Source: Sphaerolaimus hirsutus (taxonomy: Eukaryota; Nematoda; Chromadorea; Monhysterida; Sphaerolaimidae). From it: a stretch of DNA of 64,000 nt. Shown one piece after another: positions 11,037 through 22,700 of the stretch. Where the stretch lies: the NCBI GenBank assembly GCA_964036195.1, contig OZ038450.1, positions 21,791,208 to 21,855,207 on the forward strand, read 5' to 3'. Position numbers and translations under genes: made by a program. Position 1 is the first letter of the stretch, and each line of letters starts with the position of its first letter. The notes under the pieces were generated by a model. That model was not told the origin of the DNA. It saw only the letters and a list, made by a program, of their open reading frames with translations, and made no database searches.

Positions 11037-13527
11037 TCAGCAGTCAGCGGGATTCACCCACGGAACACGACCGGCGTCCGTCATCATCCACTGCTTGATT
11101 GCATCCCTGATGGGGCGCGCATCTCTTTCGTCAACGTCCCTTCGGATTGGCACGTTATCGATCGTATCCATGTTGTCGTACACTGGTCGCCACTGCAGCT
11201 GTGTATGGGAATGAATTTATGTGATGTTGAATTGTAACAGTGAATATGCAAGGTAAACTTACGTTTCGCTCAACAGTGTCGTTCGGGTTGTCTTGTGGTT
11301 TTTCATCGCCATTTTCATAAAATTGGTTGGCAGCACTTTCCCCGCGGATATCACGCAGCCAATTGTGCAGGTGGCAACAGGCCATAACCAGTCTTTGTAC
11401 GCGTGGCGGTTCCATCGCGATACAGGTCATCAGTATGCGCCATCTGCCGGCCAAAATACCAAAGACGCATTCGACAGTACGCCTAGCTCGGGATAAGCTG
11501 CAGTAGTTGCAGTCAAATTTAGATTTCAGTTTAACCAAACAACGCTTCTTTCAGAATATTCAAACACACCGATAGTTGAAGTGTCGCTGGCTGTCATCTG
11601 CATGCAGCGCATATGGCACCATACACCACTTGCGCAACGCGAACGCTTGATCACCCACAAAATAACTCAGAATGGTATTTGCAGGTTCGTTGGCATCTGC
11701 ACCGGGCAGCAAGCAGGGTGGCGCCATGAGCATTCTGCCATGTCTGTGTAAATGTATCACTTTTATCATGTGTAAATGTATAGCACCTCATTGGAACATG
11801 TCAAAAAGGATGTAAACTCACATCAAATCCTGCCCGAAATCAGACGTGATCAGCACAGCACCATCTGCTTGTGACCCCGGCATACCGATGTCCACGTACT
11901 GAATTTTCAAATCCGCGCTGGCGCTGATGAACAGTATAATCGACGAGAAGCCCTTGTAGCACCAGTACCTCGTTCCACCCTCTGCAAGGCGTTTTTCATT
12001 TACTTTTGTAACTGTAAACATTTCCACCTCACTGCACAGTTTCCCATCACTGTGAATTTAGTCATTTTTCTACAGTTGCCAGACCGTCGCCAGACCGTCG
12101 CCATTTCGTCGCGCAATTTGGCCCTTTTTTAAAAAAAATCATAACTTTTTTTTGGATAACTTTTATGAGAAGCCAGGTACGTCAGAAGAAGCGCAATTTG
12201 TTTCTCTACAAGTACATCCAAAAATCATTTGCACAACATTCCCATGACCCAAATGAAGTTACTTTGAAATCGGTGGGGGTTGCGGTTAAACTCAAGCAAA
12301 AGCGACGATTTTGCGATGTTTGCGACGCAAAATGCGACGAAAAGCGACGTTTTCACAAAAAAATTTGCAACCTTGGTAAACTGGTGACTATTTCTGATTG
12401 AAGGCGATGCACGCGTCGCAAGCGTCGCAAGCGTCGCAAATGCGACGCTTAGTTTACCGTGACGTTGCATACGACTCACCATGTTTATGTTTACTGGAAA
12501 CAACACACATGAGGGCAAAAGTAGAATGCGTAAAATGATATGTACTTACCAGCGGGTTTGCGAATACGGATGTGTTTGCCATCCAGACTCCCCACACAGT
12601 TCGGCATCTGCCACAGTTTCCAGTATTGCTGCACGAAATCTTTCATTTGCCCTAAATCACTCCCCATAGGTTTCAAGTGGTCCTTCAAAACTTTCACTAT
12701 TCCGGTGGACACTTCGTCAATAATCGTTCTAATCGTAGCGCCGGAAATCTGTAAATGTTTTTCCAAAATACAATGAACTATAAAGCAATCTAAAAGCATG
12801 AAAAATGGTATCACCTGTGACTGGCCGGCACAATCTTCAACTTCCCGGCCGTTTGCGCATGTATACAGAAAGTAAAACAGTCGCATTTCGGTTGTCACTA
12901 CAGCGATGTGTCTTCTTTCATCTCGTGTTCTCAGGTATTGTTCACCAGTTTCAGGGTCGACAGCTGTAAGCATCGCGTGCAGCTGTTCAAATTCAGTTGG
13001 CCACAGCTGTAATTAATTTGTAATCATTGTGAACGTTATCGGTAAACTGAGTTCATTCATACATATCAGTTTACTGTTTGATAGCAATGTTGTTGTAAAC
13101 AATAACATGAAAATGTCACAACACAGTAAGTGATGTTATATACGTCTGTATATTTTACGTAAATAACAGAAATTGTGAAACAACGAACCCTGCACAGTTT
13201 GTAAAACCATGCTGGATCGGTGTTCTTGCAGGCAATAACAGCTCGCCAGTAATTGCCCCTGGAGCGTGCCCTTTCTAGTAAATACGGTGTCATGTACTTT
13301 TTCCTGCCCTGATCACCCTGTTCTTGCGCAGCATTCTGCTGTTCCTGCTCTTGTTCTTCGTTGTTGTTGTCCACATCATACGAAAACAACGTGTTCCTGA
13401 CTGCCAAAAAAGCGGCTAATATTTGTCTCTTCTGATTGTGCGTTAGTGGCGCAGTTCCATCCAGATTCCGCTCTAGCGCTTCGTTCATTCTTTGCATTTG
13501 TCCCAAAACGGATTCATCGTGCGCCAT
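11037..13527 (-). CDS. PIF/Harbinger transposase, six exons, apparently intact
   Basis: Predicted DDE nuclease that would cut and paste a Harbinger-type transposon. Exons (minus strand): 13527-13189, 13006-12550, 11981-11822, 11743-11570, 11497-11263, 11192-11037. They sum to 1,521 bp, about 506 aa plus TGA. All phases agree and most donors are GTAAGT or GTGAGT. Family motifs appear in order: CVGSLDGKHIRI (first Asp), WCYKGFSSIILF, YFVGDQAFALRK (second Asp) and LSRARRTVECVFGILAGRW (catalytic Glu), as in HARBI1/DDE_Tnp_4. The N-terminal exon starts MAHDESVLGQ and is Gln/Glu-rich around residues 55-75. The start is the first ATG in the open exon, 254 bp from the ATG of the divergent gene. The 568-bp second intron contains a GCGACG-rich repeat. 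Whether it is a live element or a domesticated copy cannot be told from sequence alone. Confidence 0.9.
12060..12460. repeat. GCGACG/CGTCGC-rich repeat inside a Harbinger intron
   Basis: Lies in the second intron of the transposase gene. Starts with two copies of CAGACCGTCGC and ends with GCGTCGCAAGCGTCGCAAG followed by TTAGTTTAC. Related GACGCGTCGC arrays occur at 26685-26915, at the far side of the large gene. Non-coding. Confidence 0.5.
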
Positions 13528-13780
13528 TTTGAAACGTTTTTTTGGGGACAGTTTTTGTCAATCGATATTTCAGATTTCTGGCCATATGCCAGACATTTCT
13601 GGCATGTAGCCAGAAATGAAACATGTGATTAAAAAAAGTAACCATGAATAACATAAAATTGTATCACGACGTGTCACTTTTTTTTGTCACAAATCCATAT
13701 CTTTCACAGATAAGAAATAAAAAGCGAAAATTTTGTGGAAAAGTAAAAAAATAGACCGTTCGATTGATTTCGCGTCGAAA
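13528..13780. promoter_or_regulatory. Divergent intergenic region between the transposase and the 32-exon gene
   Basis: Only 253 bp separate the two start codons, so the genes probably share a bidirectional promoter. It contains a compact inverted-repeat cluster at about 13575-13616 (TTCTGGCCATATGCCAGA, then TTCTGGCATG and AGCCAGAA), which could bind a dimeric regulator or the transposase. No clear TATA box. The promoter function is inferred from spacing. Confidence 0.5.
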
Positions 13781-16700
13781 ATGGTCCGAACTTTGGGCGG
13801 TATGGCGCGCGGCCGATCGCAAAACGTTTCCGCGACAGCGGAAACGACTTCGGATGGCGGCAAAGGCAAAAATGGAAACAAACGTGGACGGCCGCCAAAG
13901 CAGAAAACTGAGAGCCAGCCCCCAGAACAGGTTACTCATCCGATTTCTTTGGTTATCTTACCATTTCTTTTCATGCGTTTTCTAGTTATCATTTTTGTTT
14001 GAGTACAAGTGTCTTTTGGACATCTGCCAATTTATCTACAATTTGCGAATGTTTACAAGCCAACGCGATATTTACAATCCAAGATAAGCCAACCAATGTT
14101 TACAAATCGTTTGCCCCACTTCAGACCGTTCCGACTGGACCGCCCGTGCGCGGCCGAGGCACAAACATGCGCACCAGAGGGCAGGCCGAGCAGAGTTCTC
14201 AGCATGACATTTCCGAGCCGCAGCGCGTGCTTGTCCCCGACGATCACCTCGCACATTCGTTTGGCAGGGTTTTGTCGCAGGTTTGCTACTTATATTTGTA
14301 CGGGTTTCTGAACTTTTTCTACACACACAGTTTATTCTTTATTTGAAATTTGTCTAAATTCAGCTCTAATTTAGCAAACTTCTGTGCTTTTTTGTAAACT
14401 CACATTTCATTTGTTTCAACTATGCGGAATTCTCCTTCCACCGTGTCAAAAGTGTACACAATGTTCCTTTTCAGGATTTGTTCGCGAGTCAGGAGTCTCC
14501 GGCTGAGCCGGAAGTCCCCGCTGACGGTGACTTTTGGAGGAGCAGGAAAAAGCGCGCGAGGAGGAAAGAGCGCGCCAGCAGAAATTGTTGATGGAGGAGC
14601 AAAGAAGGCTGAGAAAGTTGGAAAATGACAGAATCGGGGCGAAGCGGCGCAGAGACCAGAAGAGGCTGCAATTGAAAGAGAAAAAAATGGTTTGTCATTT
14701 TTTCTTTATTTGAATACGTTCTCTTTCCGGCATTACCTCACTGTACACTTTCATGAAAGTTTGCGCAACGTGAACTACTGTTGCTGTTTTCACCACTTAT
14801 GTAAAAAGTAGATGTAAACTGATGTTGCCATGACAGTGTCACTTTGCACACTGTGACAGACATACTGTAGCACCTTTTACCCATTATGTAAAATGTAGAT
14901 GTAAACTGATAGTTTGATCACACACACACTGTCACTTTGCAGCAGGAGCTGCAACGGCAGGCACGTAAGGCAGCCACGAACGTGTACGGTGGTCCCCTTG
15001 TGCCGTCCGCAGTGGTTGCACCCGCTGCAAGCACTACGGCTTCCGTGTCCGCGCCCGTGCCCGCGCCCGCGCCCGCGCCCGCCCCTGCTCCCGCGCCCGT
15101 CGTACCGCCCGCCAAGGAATTGCCCGTGAAAACTGTCGTTGTTGGGGGTTCACGGTCCCCGACGCCGACAGTTTGCCAAGACACTGCCACAGCCGAGAAG
15201 GCCAAGCCCCCGACGCCGACAGTTGGCCAAGACACTGCCGCAGCCGAGAAGCCAAAGCGAAAGTGGGCGCTCTTCGTTTGTGACAAGCCACGGTGTCACG
15301 GTATTTACGTTAGTTTACTTTCAGTAAGAATTCTTTCAGTGTTCTTGAGACATGTTTTAGACGTTTCTGAATGTGTTGCAGGATGAGGAAGAGCGCGCGG
15401 CGATGGAGGCCGGCCTACCAATTCCGCCGGACAGCCCCGGGAAGATTGCGGAAAAGAAGCGCTTGAGGGAGGAGCACAACAGGACGTGCGAGTACAGAAC
15501 TGCCCCTCTGAATGAAGTAAGTTTACTTCTTTACTTTCATCCTTTTTGCACTTTGTTTTCGTTAAATGTAAATTTTAAGTATGCGGAAGTTTCAATATAA
15601 GAATGTTCAGTTTGGTAAATTCTTCAATAGATGTACTCTTACGTATTTCAGTATGGCGATCCGATCGTGGCAGATAAGCGCACTGATCGTCAGCCGAAAA
15701 GCAGTGGCGTGCAGAAGGTGAAGGGCACAATCACTGCCGAAGTTAGTTCAGTACGATTGTTTTTTGGTGAAATATGGAGACGTATACTAATCAAAAAAGT
15801 AGGGAAATGGGCTCATATTTATATTTTTGTTATACCAAAAATCGGTCATGTAAAATGACTTTTTCCCATAATTCCGTTTCTAAGTTTTGGCAAACTCTGC
15901 GTATATGTGTGAAATCAAAAAGTGTCTGACAGGGTTCCATATATAGTTTTGTTCAACCAAAATGTTTCATGTGAGATCCATTTTTCACATGTTTCTCTTT
16001 TGAAAATTTTTCACCTTCTGCATATTCCATTGGAATCGAAAGTGTCTAAGTGGCTTCCATATTTATATTTGTGTATAACCAAAATCTTTCATGTGAAATA
16101 AAATTTCACCATGTTTCTGTTTTGAAAATTTTGCACATTCTGCAGGTATGTTTGGAATCAAAAAATGTCTAAGTGGGTTCCATATTTAAATTTTTGTTGT
16201 ACCAAAATCTTTCTGTAAAATCACTTTTTCCCATGTTTCTGTTTTCAAAATTGTTCACCTCATGCATCAGAAGTTGGAATCAAAAATGTCTCAGTGTGTG
16301 CCATATATATATTTTTCAGCCATCAAAATTCTCACTGTTTCACTGGCTGACAATTTTAATTGGTTCTTAGAAAGGTGTAGATTGATGGAATCAAAAATGT
16401 CTCTGTCTGTTCCATATATATATTTTTCAGCCATCAAATTTCTCACTGTTTCACTGGCTGACAATTTTAATTGGTTCTTAGAAAGGTGTATATTCTTGGA
16501 ATCAAAAATGTCTCAGTGTGTGGCATATATATATTTTTCAGCCATCAAAATGCCCACTTTTTCACTGTCTTAAAATTTTTAATTGTTTCTTACAAAGTGA
16601 GAATTACATTGGCTGAATCGAAACTGGCTTCAACTGCTCTGATTTTATAATTTTGTATTTACAAAATTATACATGGCTAAGTTCCTTTTGCAAAACATTT

Positions 16701-19700
16701 TCTCAAAATGTTTCTCCTATTTCGCAGACCCTGCAAGAAATCCGGGACAAGTTGTTCATGCCCACGTGCACTACCCCGTTGCCGGCCATGTACAAAGACG
16801 GTACTCTTTTCTAACTGTCAGTTTAACATGGAAACGAAACATTCATTGTAACGTGCTCTTTTCTGCAGATGTTTTGGACAAGGGCCAGGGCTGGGTTCAC
16901 TCGGGTCCCGGTGACGATGGTTGGATTCGGCACACGACGAGGACACCGGGCCCGTTTGCACCCTTTCCAATTTACCTCCGCACAAATTCGCTTCCGCGTC
17001 GCCTGATGGATATCGTTAGCCCGACACTGTTTACCATTTTACTGTTAACTTTTTTCGAATAACTTTCTGAATGGCAGGTAGGCCGTTCGACAGTGTAAGT
17101 TTAACTGTAAGTGGCACTTACCATTTAAAGTTTTTTGTAGCTTCTAGGACTATTAACTGTGCACTTTCCCGGTGTTGGTGAAAGGAAGGTGGATTCTGAT
17201 TTCAACTAATTATTAAGCATGTACATCACTTAAGTACATGCACCATCTATACCTTTTTTCCCTCATTTTCGGTGTCATTCTTTGGTGTTAGTTAGCTTCC
17301 CTGTAATCCAGCTTCCGTTGTACTAATGGTCATGCACACACTACTTTACCGCAACATTTTTGTAAACTGATACCTCAACTTATAACGCATTTGCGTTTCA
17401 TACAGTGATGTCTCTGGCAACTGCAGTCAATGAATAAACCATTTCAGTGAACTGAAATGCGTTCAAAGCTGCTTTATCAGTTTACCTACATGTGGCAGTA
17501 AACTAGCGTGTGCATGCGCTACTTTACAGCTTTTTCTAATGCAAAATTCTTTCAACATTTCTCATTTTTTCAGGCTGCAGACTTTCGTGTTCCGTGGTGG
17601 GCGGATAACCAGAACCCACCCGATAATGCCCAGCCCGACACACCCGCCTCGCCAGACCATCACGCCACGCCCACCCAGCTAGCCAAGCCCGCCGAGCCTG
17701 TCCGGACCGCACCGCCGGGCAAACCCGCTGACAGAGCCACGCCCACAGCGTCCGATGTGAAGCGAAATTTGAATTTTGACAATAGTAAAGTGAGTTTGCA
17801 GTTCTGTTGCGCTTTCCCAGACATTTATTACAAGAACGGTTCACTTTTAAGCAGTACTTTCTGAACATCACAGTTCTCTGTATAAAAGGGGGGAATCAGT
17901 TGGTTCAGTGTTTCACATGTAGCGATTGACAGGATGGGTACGCTGCAGGTCACGCGGAACGAGCTCTGTCACCATGAGCTCATAAGCCTTCTCTTTCTTT
18001 TCGAGCAACTTAGTGTGTTCCAACAGAACCTCCGTAGCTTTACTGGCCATATGCATCTTGCCCGTAAACTGGTTCACTGTGTTCACCAGTTTCTGCACTT
18101 GCGTGTTCACGTGTACGATGTTGTTCTCGGTGGTTTTCGTGAAGTTGATGAGCTCATCCATCTGCATTTTGAAAGAAATGGAAAAAAACTGTATTTCTTG
18201 AAGAATAACACGTGATCAACTTTGACAAATTTTTGTCAACATGGTTAGTTTTTACCGCACTGTAAACTAACAGCTTGAAATGGTGTCATTCTGGGGCCTG
18301 CATCCTCCTCACTCCTGTCAATACTCATGCCTTCCGCTGTGCACACTGAAGTTCCGCTTTGCACTTGTGTTGTTTGATTGGGTGTAGACGCACCGGGTAC
18401 TGGAAAACGAAAACTGTGCTTGTGTACACACTGTTACATTTTCTCATACACAAACCTTATCACATAAGAACTGTTTGCTGCACCTGCAATCACAAAAAGC
18501 ATTTAGCAGTGTGAAAAGTGAAACCCGCTAATGTCATGTTTCAGGGAAAATGATCATGGCATGCATTTTTAGTGTTTGGTGGCAGTCTCAAGCAGAATGT
18601 TGTTGCGTAAATCCTTGTCCAAAACGATCATACGTCACTATTTGGAGCACATTCTTTATTAGAATGTGCTGTTCAAATTTTAATTGGTTCTTGATAGGCA
18701 GGTAGCTTTAGAGAAACGATACTGAAATGTGTACACAAGCACCTGTTTGGGGGCGGTGGTGGAAAGGGGTAGGCTGAAGTGTTTGTTGTGGTGGGAAACT
18801 GGAACATGCCATGTGAGAAAGTGCGACTGAAATCAGACTGCGACTGTTGCGCAGCGTAAGGCCCGCTGGATTGCTGCCCTTGCTGCGACATGACGCTCTT
18901 GTTCCCAACTGCCAGTGAATTAAGTTGTTCAGTTAGGCTAGGCATACTGCTTTTATTCTGTTGTATGACACGTTAGACGTGTGCGCACTTCCGACTTAAA
19001 TTTTTTTCAGACTGCCCGCCCGCCATCGGAGTATGATCTGACGCTGACTGAGAAGGTGACGTTTGACTTTTGGACATTTAAATTTTGGACATTTTTTGCT
19101 TGAACCCACATCATTCATGTTTCAAGCACGCACTGTACACATGAATGTCATGCCAAAAATACCTGTGTGCAGTTGACAGGTTGAGTTACCTTCATTATTT
19201 GAAACACGCGGTTTTTAACAACCGTGTGTCATTCTCACGTTGAAATGTTTTGGACATTTTTGGCTTGAACCCAAATCTTTCATGTTTCAAGCACACACTG
19301 TAGACACCTTGCACGATTTCTTCCATACAGCAAAACACTATAAATCTGGAAATATTCGTGTATTTACATGAAAATATTACAGCGAAAATTTATTTGAAAC
19401 GCACTGTAGTTAAACAGTGTGTCATTGTCAGTAGGATTCAAAGGGGATTGAGTTTTCGGGATCAGGATCGGGATGGGGATTGTGATCGGGATCGGCATAC
19501 GAATGGGGATCGGGATCGGGATCGGGATCGGCATACGAATGGGGATCAGGATAGGGACTTGAACCCACATCTATCATGTTTCAAGCAGTAACTATATACA
19601 CACGTTGCACTATTTCTATATTCAAAACTCTCTAGCGAACCAAGCGTTGCTATGGGTTGCCAGAACATCAATGCATCCTCTATTTGGAACACACTGTGTT

Positions 19701-22700
19701 TAAAAACAGTGTGTTATTTTCAGTACGGTTAAAACGGAATTTACTTAGAAGGGATCGGGATGGGGTGCCAAACCCCAGACTTTCACGGGATATGGGTTCT
19801 CACAGTAAACATGATTTGCTTGAACCCACACATTTCATCTTTCAAGCAGTAACACTATAGACACATTCCACGATTTGTACCGTTCTAAAATCCACCAGCG
19901 AGTCTTGCTGTATACATGAATTTGAAACACACTGTGTTTTAAAACACTGTGTAATTGTCACTGCAAAACACTACTTTGAAATATCTCTCAGGCAAAGCTC
20001 GAGTACGAGCGACACGTGGCGCTGAAGAGCAAGGCGTCCAAAAGCAAAAGGAGCCTGCACAAAGAACGCGTGAAAAAAGAAAATGTGCGCGCCAAGGTGA
20101 AGTGGGACGACTGGGAGGTTAATTTAACTTGGGTACACATGCTGAACTGCAAACTGTGTGCTGGAAACGTCATAAATCGGCTTTGAATGCATGTCAGTTC
20201 ACCAAAATAATGTATATGTCAAATGCAATTACTGGGGCATAACTCATTCAAGTAAACTGCAATCCGTTCCAAACACATTTATGAATGCCTACAAGCACAA
20301 AGTTTGCAGTTTACCATGTGCATGCGCAGATGTAGTAAACTTCTTTTTAAGTTCTCTTTACATGAAACAGTAAACTTAGCGTTGTAAACTGCAGAATGAT
20401 GATGACGACTTCATCACGCCGCGGTACAGTCAGACCGCCAAGTTGCCACCGAGCGCAGTGGACGTGGAAATGGAAAGGCAGAGGAAGGAAAATGCCAAGA
20501 GACTGGAGGAGCAAACGAGGGCGCAGGCTGCACAGGTCACTAAAGTGGTACGTTTAAATGACCGTTTTTGGCATTTTCAAAAGAAGAGTTTGCATTTACA
20601 GTAGCACTTTCTTGTATACAGCAAGTGCCAGTCATCCGCCGCAACAACAGCAGTGTGCGCCACTCTCGCGTGAATGCCACGAAGCAACTGAAACAGCTTC
20701 AGGATGGCCAAGTGGACGAGGACGATCCACAGAAGGACAAGGACTGGGTGGAGGACTTCACCCAGGAGGATGATGACCAAGAGGTAGCTTACGATTCGGA
20801 CCCCTTCGGTTTGGATAGTTCCGGATCGTGCATAATTGTGACTTTCCCATACATTTTCAGTTACGTGACAATCTCACATACCTCCCGTAACTCAGGAAAT
20901 GAATCCGTTGGGGCCGCGCGGCCGCGGGCCCAACGACGGGTCGCAAACGCCATCCGATGACGATGAGCGGTCGCTGGCGGTGGCCCAGTCAAAGACTGAA
21001 AAGCGCCCGAGCAAGCTGAAAGTGGCCGGGAAAAAACCGAAAAAACCGGTGACAGTCACACACCGTCTGCAAGTAAATGTAAACTGTTGCTTGCCTTGCA
21101 ATTCGTACAATATCATGATAAAACTGTTAGCCGGAAGGCTACCTGTATTTAACAGGATATTTACAAACGTGCATGGCTGGAAACAGTATACTGGACAGTT
21201 AAGACGGTGTGTGAGTGACCTCAGATTACCGGCGATGTGAGCCGCGTCGGCGTCGGAGGCCGGCCGAGCGTGCTGATTCCGGCCGAGAAATCGGAAGAAT
21301 TCTGGGAGAAGTTCCACGAGCTGTTCCAGAAATACCCGCTGTTTGTTTCTGTTTGTATTTTTTTATCACACAAGTAAATGGACGTTGTGAACAAGTACAT
21401 TACTCACAGGTGCTGGAGCATGAAGGAGTGCACCAAGTACGACCTGCATCACCCGGAAAGGCAAACGAACGTTAGTTGCAGTTTACTGCTTACTTTCATT
21501 TGAGAGTTAAAGATTCCTTTCTGTAACCATTCTTTCATTTCTTTTTTCAGCGGTCCAATCACCCGGCGGTGAACAGGTCGTGGAACAACTTCACGAGGGA
21601 GAGCTACTTCGAGCCCCGGTACGACAACTACCCCGACAACAAGATGTGGTTGACCCGCGAGGTGGCGAACGAGTCCTCCAAAACAAACCAGGACGCTCTG
21701 GTGGCCCGCCGCGGCATGTTGCAGTCGATGTGGGACACGAAAAAGCGGCAGTTCAAGGTTAACCATGTTTTAGACTCAGTTTACAGTTGACGAGTACTGC
21801 TGTGTCAAATTTCTGTATGCCGTTTTACGGCAAGTGCGGGAAATGTATCTGTTTCCCTTTTCTGGCAAGTGCAAAACATTTCGCAGTATTTGTTTTTGTG
21901 CAAGTGCAAATAGCTTTCAGTTTCCGTTTTACAGCAAGTGAAAACAATCTTTTACTTTCAGTTTTAAGTAAGCAACTTTGTTTTACACCGTACACGTAAC
22001 ACTGTTTCACTGTCCTTTCAGAGAGCGTTGACCCAAGCGCGCATACTTTACGGCGGCCGTCTGAGCGGCGTGTCAAACGAGGACCTCGGGGCGCACTACT
22101 ACAAGAAGATCATGGCGCTCAATTTCGCCACTCTGAAGCACATGGACTACTATGCAGACGAGTCCGGTGAGTTTACCCTTTCCGGGCCATGTAGATGTAA
22201 ACTTCGCATTTGCATTACGCAAAAATGGTACAACTACTCAGTGTTTCCCGACATCGTGGAACGCCTGCGCAGTCAGGGCCGCACCGCAGAAGAAAAAGCC
22301 GCCATTCCGAAAGTTCAGCCAGGAGAACTGCCCGAGGTTGATTCAGATAAGCCTTGCGTCAGTGAATTATCACAGTTTGGGGAACAGTACTAACCTTTTC
22401 AACACGTTTATTCAGATCAGCCGGCGCGAGCTGGGGCACTACGCGTGGAAAATCAAGTTGGACAAGGTGCGAACCGACTTGAAGGCGGACATCGTTTTTA
22501 CCCTGGTGCACCAAATGCGGCAATCGGAGGCCCAGGCTATGCAACTGGCGGAAGAAATGATCCAGTTCTCCACCATGCCCATGATTGTGTTCAAAGACGG
22601 AAAGGCCAGTAGATGTTGGTTTACTGAAATGTATCATTTAATGTTGTTTTTATGTTTGTACGTTTGTAGCAGTGGTTGTGCACTTTACAGCGACCGATTG

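Noticed and set aside
13999..14346. Long plus- and minus-strand frames over exon 2 of the large gene
   Set aside because: Splice sites and phase support only the 14125-14280 exon. The extensions are intronic read-through.
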